NCBI GenBank assembly: GCA_013215165.1
Contig: JABSRG010000006.1
Location: 17,172 to 81,171, forward strand
Direction of reading: 5' to 3'
DNA length: 64,000 nucleotides
Source of the DNA: Opitutales bacterium
GTDB taxonomy: Bacteria > Verrucomicrobiota > Verrucomicrobiia > Opitutales > JABSRG01
Shown here: positions 17,976-26,689 of the stretch, in pieces
How positions within the stretch are numbered: the stretch's first letter is position 1
Layout: the number at the start of each line of letters is the position of its first letter
Position numbers and translations under genes: made by a program
The notes under the pieces: generated by a model
Told to the model about the DNA's origin: nothing
The model's database searches: none
The model's input: the letters and a program-made list of their open reading frames with translations, nothing else

Positions 17976-18813
17976 CAAGTAAACGGGCACAGCGTGCGTT
18001 ACGTGCACTAGGTTGAGAGGAACTGAGGGCTTTGATCGGCTGAGCAAGGCGTTTTGCGACTGCATCAGCATTGCGTAGCAAAGCCCCGTGCACAGCTTCG
18101 CGCAACTGGCTGCTTTGGCTTTGGGTGAGGCGTAGTGTGTGAGCCGCCAGTTCAATCCATTGTAGGTGACTGTTCTGTAGAGGGTTGGGGCAAGGCGGCG
18201 CTATCTTTCGTGCTTGTGCTCGGTATGCTTCGACGGGTTCAAAGGCTGTGCTAACGAGTGATCGAACTTCGCCTACATCCAGACGTTTCGATCCATAGTC
18301 GGAGAGGAGTTTAAGGCAGTGAAAGTGGTGCGTGGGTAGGAAGCGTCGAGCGGCTTGAAAAAACGCCGATGCTTCCATGTCGACCCAGCCCTGCGCGCCC
18401 GGCGTTTGATGGGTGACAATTTGGTCGTGAGTGGTAAGCGCGGATTCCGGGATGTCGGTCTGAACGAGTCGGTCTGGGTAAAAAGATCGGCCGGTGGCCT
18501 GCTCATCAATACGATGGATGAGGCGAAGGGTTCCGCGTTTTGGAGGTGTCCCGTCCGTATCGATGAATCCTGCCAGGCCAAAGTTGATAACTACATCGGG
18601 TAGGTCAGGGCTCACTAGATGCGGCCATATTGCTAGGGTCTGAGTCAAAGCAGTCGCCATAGCGATGCGACCAGTTCCCGTGATCAAGACTGCGGTTTGC
18701 TGTTCGGCGTTGAGGAACAATTCCAGTTTGCCTGAGCTGTTATGTTTTATCAGTTCGAGGCGATTGAGCCAGGGTTCGGCCTCGATCCGTAGTGCTGTTA
18801 CGATGAGGTCCAA
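17956..18813 (-). CDS. Nucleoside phosphorylase/nucleosidase-like protein
   Basis: About 285 aa. It contains the PNP_UDP_1 pattern: DLIVTALRIEAEPW at the start, ITGTGRIAMATAL, VINFGLAGF, and GWVDMEASAFFQAAR followed by KLLSDYG near the C-terminal third. Such enzymes cleave nucleosides such as methylthioadenosine or S-adenosylhomocysteine, or 5'-deoxyadenosine made by radical SAM enzymes. I place the start at the TTG at 18813, one base after the pyrD stop. An ATG at 18906 would make the gene overlap pyrD by 92 bases and add residues that look like an off-frame read of pyrD. It is followed by, and overlaps, the SPL-like radical SAM gene. Removing 5'-deoxyadenosine for that enzyme is one possible role. 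Confidence 0.7.
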   Translation of the reverse strand: MDLIVTALRIEAEPWLNRLELIKHNSSGKLELFLNAEQQTAVLITGTGRIAMATALTQTLAIWPHLVSPDLPDVVINFGLAGFIDTDGTPPKRGTLRLIHRIDEQATGRSFYPDRLVQTDIPESALTTHDQIVTHQTPGAQGWVDMEASAFFQAARRFLPTHHFHCLKLLSDYGSKRLDVGEVRSLVSTAFEPVEAYRAQARKIAPPCPNPLQNSHLQWIELAAHTLRLTQSQSSQLREAVHGALLRNADAVAKRLAQPIKALSSSQPSARNARCARLLDEFHNL

Positions 18814-18814
18814 T

Positions 18815-19852
18815 TCAGGTGTTTTGCGCGATGTATTTTGCGACCTGTTTCGGAAAGTCTGGTCCGCCGTAGACGAAGCCTGTGTAAAGCTGGATAAGGG
18901 ACGCACCGGCCTTGATCTTTTCCAGGGCGTCCTCGGGGGTCATGATGCCACCCACTCCGATTATGGGGAGCTGCCCTTTGGTTTTTTGGGCGATAATCGA
19001 GATGATCTCGGTTGCACGATCCGTGAGCGGCTTGCCGGACAAGCCTCCTGCTTCATCGACCCTCGAGAAAGGACCTGGACGAGCGAGCGTCGTATTTGTG
19101 GCGATGATGCCGTCAAACCCATGTTGCTGGAGGGCATCGAGGATGACATCCAATTCCTCCTCAGTAATGTCGGGAGCAATTTTCAGGAAAATGGGAAGGG
19201 CGCGTTCAATCGTCTCGGATACCTGCGTGCGCGATCCTACGATCGGGCCTAATAAATCGTTTAAGTAAGAGGCTCCCTGCAGATCGCGGAGCCCTTGGGT
19301 ATTGGGGCTACTGATATTGATGGTGATATAGTCAGCAAGGGGGCCCAGAGCTTCGATGCCTTTAACGTAGTCTTGAGTGGCTTGGTCCAGGGGAGTGACT
19401 TTTGCCTTTCCTAGGTTGACGCCAAGAATGCCTCGTCGTGTTGCTCTGGAAAAATTCTTTTCGAGGCGGTGGCGCATGGCTGCCGCTCCTTTGTTATTAA
19501 AACCCATGCGATTGATAAGGCCTTGCTCCTCGGGGAAGCGGAACATGCGTGGCTTGGGATTTCCCGGCTGCCCGTCAGGCGTTACCGTGCCGACTTCGAC
19601 ATGACCAAAACCCAGGGCAGTAAAACCAGGTGCGCAGCGGCCATCTTTATCCATGCCCGCCGCGAGTCCGACGCGATTTGGAAACTCGATACCCGCGACG
19701 GTCACTGGATCTTTCACAGTGTAGAGGGCTTCCATCAATTTGAGCACGGGCGGTATGGCAGATACCCGCTCCATCCAATCGATGGCCCATTCGTGAGCCA
19801 CCTCGGGATCGTTCCGGAATAGGTATGGGCGGATGACGGATGAGTAGAGCAT
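18815..19852 (-). CDS. pyrD: Dihydroorotate dehydrogenase (quinone), class 2
   Basis: 345 aa with the class 2 layout: an N-terminal helical membrane-association segment, then the FMN-binding barrel. Seen are EFPNRVGLAAGMDKDG, FGHVEVGTVTP, RMGFNNKGA, ITINISSPNTQGLR, IATNTT (102 residues from the end) and IGVGGIM. It oxidises dihydroorotate to orotate with quinone as acceptor at the inner membrane, the fourth step of pyrimidine synthesis. It is the first gene of a five-gene minus-strand unit running to the YciI gene with spacings of 1, -20, 17 and 3 bases. Confidence 0.95.
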   Translation of the reverse strand: MLYSSVIRPYLFRNDPEVAHEWAIDWMERVSAIPPVLKLMEALYTVKDPVTVAGIEFPNRVGLAAGMDKDGRCAPGFTALGFGHVEVGTVTPDGQPGNPKPRMFRFPEEQGLINRMGFNNKGAAAMRHRLEKNFSRATRRGILGVNLGKAKVTPLDQATQDYVKGIEALGPLADYITINISSPNTQGLRDLQGASYLNDLLGPIVGSRTQVSETIERALPIFLKIAPDITEEELDVILDALQQHGFDGIIATNTTLARPGPFSRVDEAGGLSGKPLTDRATEIISIIAQKTKGQLPIIGVGGIMTPEDALEKIKAGASLIQLYTGFVYGGPDFPKQVAKYIAQNT

Positions 19853-19951
19853 AATTTAGATAGAGTCTTCACAATCGCCATAGGTGCGTCCATGCAAAAG
19901 CGAGTTGGTCGGTATCCTACAGTGATGGGGCTTTGCAGTGTTGTTTTGATC

Positions 19952-19980
19952 CGCGAATATACGCTAATGAACGCGAATTT
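19952..19980. repeat. Decanucleotide trimer repeat CGCKAATNNA, copy 2
   Basis: Units CGCGAATATA, CGCTAATGAA, CGCGAATTTT at exact 10-base steps, in the 194-base stretch between the pyrD start and the AraC gene end. It has the same consensus as the copy at 12072-12099. No other feature is seen in this stretch. Confidence 0.55.
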
Positions 19981-20046
19981 TTTAGTTTGTGGAATGCGGT
20001 TTTTTAACGGCAAGTCGCTGAGCAACGGACTGGCAATTTAGGCTGA

Positions 20047-20862
20047 CTATGAGTGTTTGGCAGGAAACTCTCGTTGGGTTTTGCGGTAACGGCCAGGTGT
20101 TATTCCGGTGATTTGTTTAAATCGCTTGGCGAGGTGAAATTCGTCAGTGAAGGCGTAACGCTCAGCGAGTTGAGCAAGATTGATATCTGTCGAAATAAGC
20201 TCTCGTGCGACCTGCTCCATTAAAAATCGTGACCGGTAATTGTGCGGAGAGACTCCAGTAGCTACTTTGAACTTTTTTCTGAAGTGCTCGTAAGACAGAT
20301 GAACCGATTGGGCTACTGCCTGGTAGTCAATTTGTTTCCCAGGCTGAGCCCGGAGAGCCTGAATTGAGCTTTGCAGCCATGGCTCAGGGTGGCCTCTTCT
20401 CATCCAAAGATCGCTCAATATTTGGAGTAGGTTGAGCACTTCGGTTGTGAGGGTGTGTGGTGTTATGTCAGCCGAGTCTTTTACAAGAGATTGTATGCGT
20501 TCTTTCCAGTGAGAAACAGGCTCAGCGATAGTAATCGGTTGGAGTGGGTCGAAGCGCCCTTGATTTCTCCAGAGGTCAAACACCGGTCCTATAAATATAA
20601 CATAGGTTTCTGACCAGCTATCGCCATCGGGCTGATAGCTGTGGGGGAGTCCAGGTTGAACAACAAAGGCTGTGCCGGGATCAACACGCCAAGACTGTTC
20701 GGACTGACGCAACTCTCCTGTTCCGCTTTCAACCAACACTAGAGCGTATCGATCCCAAGTGCGCGGCATATTATGAGGAATACCGCGGTTCTTGTGGAGA
20801 TGTGCAATGCGAGTGATTGCACCGAACGAGAGATCTAGATTTTTTTCGAGGCGGAAAAACAC
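20047..20862 (-). CDS. AraC-family transcriptional regulator
   Basis: 271 aa. An N-terminal cupin-like sensing domain (WRVDPGTAFVVQPGLPH near residues 60-76) is followed by a C-terminal pair of helix-turn-helix motifs from about 170: YQAVAQSVHLSYEHFRKKF and LAQLAERYAFTDEFHLAKRF, then ITGITPGRYR. This is a standard one-component activator that senses a small ligand. It is divergent from the phytanoyl-CoA-dioxygenase-like gene, with 84 A/T-rich bases between the two starts, and probably controls it. Confidence 0.9.
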   Translation of the reverse strand: MFFRLEKNLDLSFGAITRIAHLHKNRGIPHNMPRTWDRYALVLVESGTGELRQSEQSWRVDPGTAFVVQPGLPHSYQPDGDSWSETYVIFIGPVFDLWRNQGRFDPLQPITIAEPVSHWKERIQSLVKDSADITPHTLTTEVLNLLQILSDLWMRRGHPEPWLQSSIQALRAQPGKQIDYQAVAQSVHLSYEHFRKKFKVATGVSPHNYRSRFLMEQVARELISTDINLAQLAERYAFTDEFHLAKRFKQITGITPGRYRKTQREFPAKHS

Positions 20863-20946
20863 TATGTCAATGATATGACCAGAATATACAAAAAAAAGAT
20901 CATAATCATCATGTTTTTCATTCCTTGAAATTGATACCTTTTAGGG

Positions 20947-21846
20947 ATGAAAAAATACCCGGAAGAATCTGTGACTATCTCCCAAGGTGTTCAGCTTGAA
21001 GGTATGGCTGATCTAATCGAAGATACTGATTATATTTTTAATAAGAAGAAACTTAAAATACTTCTGGATGAAAAAGGATATCTGTTTATACGTGGGTTTC
21101 ATCCACGTAAAGAAGTAGAATTTGCTAAGAATCAGGTTCTCGAAATTCTCCATGAAGCAGGCAAATTAGCCGTCGATTCAGATTGGCATGCTGGTAAATT
21201 TAGAGCACCCCATAATTTACTTGGAAAGAAAGTTCCCGGCGTTGAAGCACTGCTCTATGGAAAACGCACTATGCAGTTCTTTGATGATCTCTTTGGGGAG
21301 CCTTCGCGCCATTTTGACTTCACTTGGCTGCGTGCGATGCCTCCAAAGATGGCCTCTAAACCGCATTGTGACATTGTCTATATGGGTCGCGGAACAGATG
21401 AGCTCCTCACGACATGGACACCACTAGATGATATCTTTAGGACGGAACTCGGCGGTCTTATGATCTTGGAGAACTCGCATCAGACCTCGGCAAAGCGAGG
21501 GAGTTACCTCGATCTGGATGTTGATAGCTACTGCGAGAATTCTGCGAAGGCTCAAGCACGCATCAAAGCAGGAGAGCCCATTCATAGGGCAGGGCATTTG
21601 GGTGCGCATCCCCAAAGTCTGCCCCGGCGTCTGGGGGGCCGTTGGCTTACAGCGGACTTTGAAATGGGAGATCTCTTAATTTTTGGAATGAAGATAGTCC
21701 ATTGCTCGCTTGATAACCAGTCCGACCGTTTCCGTATATCCGTAGATTCTCGTTATCAACCTGCTTCGCAAGCGATCGATGAGAGATGGATTGGCGAAAA
21801 ACCTATTGGGCATTCACTAGCTGGGGCACGTGGTCGCGTGTGTTAG
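20947..21846 (+). CDS. Phytanoyl-CoA dioxygenase (PhyH) family protein
   Basis: 299 aa. A non-haem iron and 2-oxoglutarate oxygenase fold is indicated by the HxD pair in KPHCDIVYMGRG (around residues 141-143), the distal His in MKIVHCSLDNQ, and an Arg in SDRFRISVDSRYQ that would hold 2-oxoglutarate. Members hydroxylate diverse small molecules, not only phytanoyl-CoA, so the substrate is unknown. The AGGG before the ATG at 20947 is a weak ribosome site. Its only visible partner is the divergent AraC regulator. About 150 bases follow before the VapB gene. Confidence 0.85.
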   Translation: MKKYPEESVTISQGVQLEGMADLIEDTDYIFNKKKLKILLDEKGYLFIRGFHPRKEVEFAKNQVLEILHEAGKLAVDSDWHAGKFRAPHNLLGKKVPGVEALLYGKRTMQFFDDLFGEPSRHFDFTWLRAMPPKMASKPHCDIVYMGRGTDELLTTWTPLDDIFRTELGGLMILENSHQTSAKRGSYLDLDVDSYCENSAKAQARIKAGEPIHRAGHLGAHPQSLPRRLGGRWLTADFEMGDLLIFGMKIVHCSLDNQSDRFRISVDSRYQPASQAIDERWIGEKPIGHSLAGARGRVC

Positions 21847-21977
21847 CTCTTCGCAGCGTTGCGAGTTTTACTGTTGGGCGTTAGTTGGGGTGAGGACTGA
21901 TGTAGGTCGAGTGGCAAACAATTACAGCCTTTTTGGCAATTGAAGTCGTGAGTATTTTGGCTGGTGCTATCGGCAAT

Positions 21978-22012
21978 TGTATATACATAGATATATATGA
22001 AAAATATATCTA
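21978..22012 (+). promoter_or_regulatory. A/T-rich inverted repeats at the vapBC start (possible operator)
   Basis: Around the vapB start codon the sequence is almost pure A/T with short palindromes: TGTATATACA, then AGATATAT facing ATATATCT across the start codon. RHH antitoxins usually bind such palindromes to repress their own operon. Position limits are approximate. Confidence 0.4.
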
Positions 22013-22236
22013 TCAATGTATCAGAACCTGTTTATCGAGATTTTCAGGCTTATGCGCGAAAGGTAGATCGCAAGGCTTCGGAACTCATTCGTGAGGCTAT
22101 GGAAATGTATCACGCTGAGCGGATTAACACACAGCCTCATGAGAGCGTTCTTGCCATGGCACCTATGGATTTGGGGGAAATGCGGGTGGATTCTGTGTTT
22201 GAGGGAGATATTCTCGATGAAATGTCGGAGATCTAG
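21997..22236 (+). CDS. vapB: VapB-like ribbon-helix-helix antitoxin
   Basis: 79 aa. The N-terminal part MKNISINVSEPVYRDFQAY has the beta strand and first helix of ribbon-helix-helix repressors, then KASELIREAMEMY completes the fold. The acidic C-terminal half would wrap the toxin. Directly abuts the PIN toxin gene (its TAG is followed at once by GTG). It probably autoregulates through the A/T-rich palindromes over its start. Confidence 0.75.
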   Translation: MKNISINVSEPVYRDFQAYARKVDRKASELIREAMEMYHAERINTQPHESVLAMAPMDLGEMRVDSVFEGDILDEMSEI

Positions 22237-22695
22237 GTGGTGAAGTCGAATTCTCGAATAGTAGGTTTGGATACCACAGCCCTGGTTGCCTTCCATATTG
22301 CCAGTCATCGTCATCATACGGAGGCACGCGACGCTGTCTCTAGCATTGTAAAGGGTGGCGGACGTCTGGCGCTCTGCCCGGTAGTCCTTGATGAATTTGT
22401 TCATATCACAACAGACGTGCGTCGATTCGAGCGGCCGCTTTCGATGTCTGTTGCAGTCAATTGTCTCGATCGCATGCTTTCTGGGAAGGAAACGATGTTG
22501 GTATTGCCCACTCAGTCTTCCGTGGCTCAACAGTGGGGCTGGATGACTGAACATCGCCTGGGGCGGAAGCGGATTCACGACACGGAGATTGCCGCAATCT
22601 ACTCTGGCCAGGGGATTCGGGAAATTATGACAACGAACGAACGGGATTTTAGGATTTTCGACGGTTTCACTATCCTCGATTGGATCCATGCATGA
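22237..22695 (+). CDS. vapC: VapC-like PIN-domain toxin
   Basis: 152 aa with a GTG start (a second GTG follows immediately). PIN-domain acidic residues are visible: Asp in VGLDTTALVAF (about 11), Glu in LDEFVHI (about 51), and Asp in RIHDTEIAA and TNERDF toward the C-terminus. VapC toxins are magnesium-dependent RNases that cut tRNA or rRNA. It has no spacing from the antitoxin gene, a typical two-gene TA operon. Confidence 0.8.
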   Translation: MVKSNSRIVGLDTTALVAFHIASHRHHTEARDAVSSIVKGGGRLALCPVVLDEFVHITTDVRRFERPLSMSVAVNCLDRMLSGKETMLVLPTQSSVAQQWGWMTEHRLGRKRIHDTEIAAIYSGQGIREIMTTNERDFRIFDGFTILDWIHA

Positions 22696-22744
22696 ACAAC
22701 GGGTTCCAGTGGCACGCTGCGTCGGCGAAGTTAAGCAAGCGAAG

Positions 22745-24166
22745 TCAGCGCACGAGGTAGCGGTTTACTATTGAAATGCCGCTGAGCATGGCACCGACGA
22801 TGCCGAGGAATCCTTGGTCCGTTCCGGCGATGAAGACATTATCCAGGTGGGTCAGGCCGTCTTTACGTTTTTCGGTGCTGCCATAGATGGCACCGCCTAG
22901 GTGGCCCGTGAAGCGCTCGACGGTGAGTGGGGTGAACATGTCGGTATCGAGGATATGATCGGCAAAATTTTCAGGAGCCGGTTGGGCTAGATAGGGCTGG
23001 ATTGCGGTTTGGAGCTGAGTGTATCCGACTTCTTTGGCTGCTGCATAGGCGTCGGGATCCAGGGCTTTCCAGCGATCGTAATGGGCTAATGCTGTTACGC
23101 GAAGGAGGCCTTCTTCGAGCTGCTGACCGTCGGCGTATTGGTAGTTGTTTGGGAAGCAGATGACGCCACTGCGAGGATCGATGAGACCGGTTTCGGGAGA
23201 CTGGTAGTCAAAGCGTTCGGCATCGTTGAAGAAGATGATCGTCTCATCCCAACCTAGGTCTTTGGGCTGTTGGTCAAGGACGGTGATGGTTTCGCAAAAG
23301 GAAAGCTTGCCGATGGCTTCAGCGCCCGAGTCTTTAGGTTGGTCGGAGCAGAGGCGTGCTGTTTCTACCATGCCAGCAGTGGAGACAATGTTGTCTGCCG
23401 TGATGGTGCTGCCGTCAACCAGATCCAAAGCTTGGGCGCGGGGACCGTCGGTGTGGATCTGCTTCACTCCGAGGCGCATACGGCGCTCGCCACCGAGGTT
23501 GGCATATTTCTGGGTAAGCGCTCTGATGATTTGGCGGACACCCGCGAAGGGCCGTGCGAAGCCTTCGAGAAAGAGGGCGCTAAACATGATGACGAACTGG
23601 CCTAGATCGATGTCATTTTCCCGTGAGCTGCCGTAGTAACAGATTGGGCAGTAGAGCATGTGGCGCAACAGGGTATCGCTGATAAATTCGGCCACTACAG
23701 GATCAGCCGAGCGCTCGCCAGCATCGAGGTCGGTGGCATCGAAGGTTTTGACAAATTCGACCAGACGTCGAAAGCCGTCGATTTGATCGGGGAAGGCTGC
23801 TTCTACCTCGGACTCAAGGACGGCGATGTCATTTGAAAAATGGAGATCTACACCGGGAAATGCGATGCGGGAGCCGCATTGTTCACTCAGGTCGAAGGCG
23901 TCTCGTGGGATCCGGAGTTGGCGAAAAATTTTGGCGAGAGGGGTGCCTTTGACGCCTGCCGAGACGTAATTCGTCATAGCATGTAGACCCACGTCGTAGC
24001 GGCGTTTACGTAGGCTGTAGAACGAATTTAGCCCTCCCGGGGCCTCGTGTCGTTCGAGAATCAGGCAGGGCTTGTCGGCAAGCGCGAGACGGATGCCAGC
24101 GGCGAGTCCGGCCATGCCGGCGCCGATAATGACGGTGTGGTAGTGCTGTCGCTTCAGCGTAGCCAA
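22745..24166 (-). CDS. Phytoene-desaturase/RetSat-like FAD-dependent oxidoreductase
   Basis: 473 aa. The dinucleotide fold VIIGAGMAGLAAGIRLA lies near residues 13-29, with the acceptor Glu in LILERHEAPGG; the C-terminal FAD motif HLDNVFIAGTDQGFLGIVGA closes the protein. This layout is that of the CrtI/RetSat superfamily, which desaturates or saturates polyenes and related lipids. It is third in a tight minus-strand unit after a ketosynthase and an acyl carrier protein (20-base gap), so its substrate may be an ACP- or lipid-linked acyl chain and not a carotenoid. No phytoene synthase or other carotenoid gene is nearby. Confidence 0.8.
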   Translation of the reverse strand: MATLKRQHYHTVIIGAGMAGLAAGIRLALADKPCLILERHEAPGGLNSFYSLRKRRYDVGLHAMTNYVSAGVKGTPLAKIFRQLRIPRDAFDLSEQCGSRIAFPGVDLHFSNDIAVLESEVEAAFPDQIDGFRRLVEFVKTFDATDLDAGERSADPVVAEFISDTLLRHMLYCPICYYGSSRENDIDLGQFVIMFSALFLEGFARPFAGVRQIIRALTQKYANLGGERRMRLGVKQIHTDGPRAQALDLVDGSTITADNIVSTAGMVETARLCSDQPKDSGAEAIGKLSFCETITVLDQQPKDLGWDETIIFFNDAERFDYQSPETGLIDPRSGVICFPNNYQYADGQQLEEGLLRVTALAHYDRWKALDPDAYAAAKEVGYTQLQTAIQPYLAQPAPENFADHILDTDMFTPLTVERFTGHLGGAIYGSTEKRKDGLTHLDNVFIAGTDQGFLGIVGAMLSGISIVNRYLVR

Positions 24167-24185
24167 GGGAGGCGGACGCTGGAAA

Positions 24186-24446
24186 TTAGGAGGCGGCCTT
24201 CGCGAGAAACTTGGGCGTCAGGTAGGTCGCACAAGACTCGAGGCTGGCTAGCTCTGGATAGTCTGCTTCAGGGACTTCAATCCCGTGTTGTTTGCGCAGT
24301 TCCATGACGATGTCGAGGAAATCCATGGAATCCAGGTCAAGCTGGTCGCGGAGGCGCACTTCGTCCTTGAGGTCAGATGTATCCTCGTCCGGAGCGATTT
24401 CTTCGATGATGTCTTTTACGATTTGTTTGACGTCTTCTTCTGTCAT
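24186..24446 (-). CDS. Acyl carrier protein
   Basis: 86 aa, acidic, with the phosphopantetheine attachment Ser40 in LDLDSMDFLDIV (textbook DSLD with M for L). It carries the growing acyl chain for the neighbouring ketosynthase. It is 53 bases after the ketosynthase gene and 20 before the FAD oxidoreductase. Being separate from a fab cluster, it is probably a dedicated carrier for a secondary lipid pathway. Confidence 0.9.
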   Translation of the reverse strand: MTEEDVKQIVKDIIEEIAPDEDTSDLKDEVRLRDQLDLDSMDFLDIVMELRKQHGIEVPEADYPELASLESCATYLTPKFLAKAAS

Positions 24447-24499
24447 TTTCTGAAAAGTGTGAGGGATGCGCGGTTGACCGGTTGGGTCGATGTTCAGCG

Positions 24500-25735
24500 T
24501 TATTCTTCGAATTTGGCGATGATGAGGGCGGAATTAATCCCGAGCATTCCAAAGGAGTTGTTGAGGATACGCGTCACGGAGTCGCGTTGTTCGGGCACGT
24601 TCTTCACGAGCGTGGGAAGATCGCAGGTGGGGTCAAGGTCAACAATGTTGATGGTCGGGTGTATCAGTCCGTCTTCAAGTGAGGGGAGATTTCCTGCTAA
24701 TTCGAGGGCACCGGCTGCTCCCATGGCGTGGCCGATATAGCTCTTGGTGTTGTTGACTGCGGTTGTGGGCGAGTCGCCGAAAACATCGCGAATGGCCACA
24801 CACTCTTGGATGTCGCCTTGTGGGGTGGACGTAGCGTGGGTGCTCACGAGGTCGATATCCATTGGCTCCAGGTTCGCTCGTTTCAATGCCTGGCGCATGC
24901 AGACTGCCTGTTGCACGGGGTTGGGTAATACGTAGTCGCTGGCATCGGAATTGATGCTGTATCCGACGATCTCTGCTATAATCGGAGCACCGCGCTCGAG
25001 TGCGTCTTCAAGGCGTTCCAGCACATACACTGCGCCACCTTCGCTGACTACGATCCCGTTGCGACCTTGGTCAAATGGGCGTGAGGCTAGGGTAGGGTCT
25101 TCGTGCTCAGCGAGGGCGCCTTGGCTCTTGAATCCAGCAAAAATCCCGAAAGTATGAATGCTCTCCGAAACGCCACCGGCCAGGGCCACATCGACTTCAC
25201 CGAGCTGGAGCATCTGTAAGCCTTGGATGATGCCGGCGTTTCCTGCAGCGCAGGCAGCACCAATAGCATAGTGTGGTCCGGTGATCCCCATGTTAATGGT
25301 CACCTCCCCAGCGGGATTATTGGCGACGGTGCGGGGATTGTGGTGATGGCTCCAATACTTGGTTTCGTATTCGAACTGAGAAATGTTGTAGACTTCGTTC
25401 TCTGTTTCGACGTTACCGTGCTCGGTGGTGCCGATGTAGACGCCAACGCGTTCTTTGTTAAAGTTTTCCCAATCGAGTTGGCTATTCGCGACAGCTTCGT
25501 GGCAACAGTAAATGGAGATGCTGCCAGCTCGTGTGCCGATGCGGACTTCTTTGCGTTTCTGGTATTTATAGGGATCGAAATGACAAACGCCGGCAGGGAC
25601 TTTCCCCATGTAGCGCATGTCGATCAGCTCGACACCGCTTTTTCCAGCTAAAAGGTTTTTCCGATAAGTAGCCAGGTCGTTTCCTAGAGGAGAGGTTAGG
25701 CCTAGACCTGTGATCACTATGCGACTGCGTTCCAT
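24500..25735 (-). CDS. Beta-ketoacyl-ACP synthase (FabF-like)
   Basis: About 411 aa from the ATG at 25735 (a TTG three codons earlier is also in frame). Thiolase-fold condensing enzyme with a complete Cys-His-His triad: Cys in IGAACAAGNAG (near 162), His in VSTHATSTPQGD (near 300) and His in NNTKSYIGHAMGAAG (near 336). It would extend an acyl chain on ACP with malonyl-ACP. It heads the KAS-ACP-FAD unit. Related trios occur in polyene or unusual-lipid pathways, but no other polyene gene is present here. Confidence 0.85.
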   Translation of the reverse strand: MERSRIVITGLGLTSPLGNDLATYRKNLLAGKSGVELIDMRYMGKVPAGVCHFDPYKYQKRKEVRIGTRAGSISIYCCHEAVANSQLDWENFNKERVGVYIGTTEHGNVETENEVYNISQFEYETKYWSHHHNPRTVANNPAGEVTINMGITGPHYAIGAACAAGNAGIIQGLQMLQLGEVDVALAGGVSESIHTFGIFAGFKSQGALAEHEDPTLASRPFDQGRNGIVVSEGGAVYVLERLEDALERGAPIIAEIVGYSINSDASDYVLPNPVQQAVCMRQALKRANLEPMDIDLVSTHATSTPQGDIQECVAIRDVFGDSPTTAVNNTKSYIGHAMGAAGALELAGNLPSLEDGLIHPTINIVDLDPTCDLPTLVKNVPEQRDSVTRILNNSFGMLGINSALIIAKFEE

Positions 25736-25907
25736 CGATTCCAAAAGACAAGCAAAAGCATGGATTTGCTGAGGGGTGTCAACGGCGAAGCGATAAAGGC
25801 GGGTTTGCGGTTGAGGTTTGGAACGTTAGATGATCTTTAGTTTCAGAAACGTCTCTTAGAGACTTTCTGGAACTCTCGGATATGGTCGAAAAACATTGCT
25901 TTGGAAT

Positions 25908-26669
25908 CTACGCGCAAAGCTGATGAAGGATATGGGCATCTTCTGCCAATGCTTCAGATGAGTTATTGCGAACAAACTCGAGAAGTAAAAAATGAGTTCG
26001 AGGTGAGTCTTTGAGATACTCTATCCATGCTTGCCATGGTTTGATGCCTTCAGATAAAGCGCGCCGTTTGGGTGGATCGTTCCGCCAATGAAAAACGTGA
26101 AGGTTGAGGAGCCATTCATCCAGCTGACCAATTTGGTTGAGGCCACATTCTGCTGACGTGTCTGGAAATGGCTGCCAAAGCGAAAATAGATTCGGGTGAT
26201 TTACGTCTTTTAAAAACTCAGAAGTAGATTCTGGGGTGTCCGCGAGGGTATTTAAGTGATACTCTAGCGCGACTTTGATGCCGTGATTGCTAGCAAGATC
26301 GCAGATGCGATAGCAGTCTTCAGCTAATTTGGAGCGCTGAGCATCGTCGATTTCCGCTGAACTTTGGTTACCGGTCCATACGCGAATAGAAGGAGCGCCC
26401 AGAGCAACCGCAGTTTCTAGGACCGTACGGAACGGTAGACCCTCTGCTTCACTTACTCCACACTTGTAGTAGGAACCGTAAGCAGCGACGGAGAGACCGG
26501 CATCTTGGGTTTGTTTTGCGATGTCCTGCGCCTGTGTGATTTTACCATGCGGCACGTGGATATCGCCACCCCACTCGATGGCTTTGAGTCGGTTAGTCTT
26601 ACAGATCGTGATGATTTCTCTAGGCGTAAGGTTTCGAAAAGTGATGGATACCAGGCCGGGAATTAGCAT
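25908..26669 (-). CDS. Sugar phosphate isomerase/epimerase-like (TIM barrel)
   Basis: 253 aa from the ATG at 26669 (MLIPGLVSITFRNLTPREI), chosen because the family begins there and it lies 20 bases past the stop of the upstream gene; the open frame runs 42 codons further into that gene. Xylose-isomerase-like AP_endonuc_2 barrel: LKAIEWGGDIHVPHG near residues 26-40, KVALEYHLNT and the final LLLEFVRN supply the usual metal-binding acidic and His positions. Members isomerise or epimerise sugars and inositols. It is second in the left-hand arm of the divergent sugar locus, after the hydroxyacid dehydrogenase. Confidence 0.8.
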   Translation of the reverse strand: MLIPGLVSITFRNLTPREIITICKTNRLKAIEWGGDIHVPHGKITQAQDIAKQTQDAGLSVAAYGSYYKCGVSEAEGLPFRTVLETAVALGAPSIRVWTGNQSSAEIDDAQRSKLAEDCYRICDLASNHGIKVALEYHLNTLADTPESTSEFLKDVNHPNLFSLWQPFPDTSAECGLNQIGQLDEWLLNLHVFHWRNDPPKRRALSEGIKPWQAWIEYLKDSPRTHFLLLEFVRNNSSEALAEDAHILHQLCA

Positions 26670-26689
26670 AAAAAGGAATGAGTTTGTGC

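Noticed and set aside
18815..18906. ATG start of the nucleosidase-like gene at 18906, overlapping pyrD by 92 bases.
   Set aside because: The added residues read the pyrD C-terminus in another frame. A TTG one base after the pyrD stop fits the family start.
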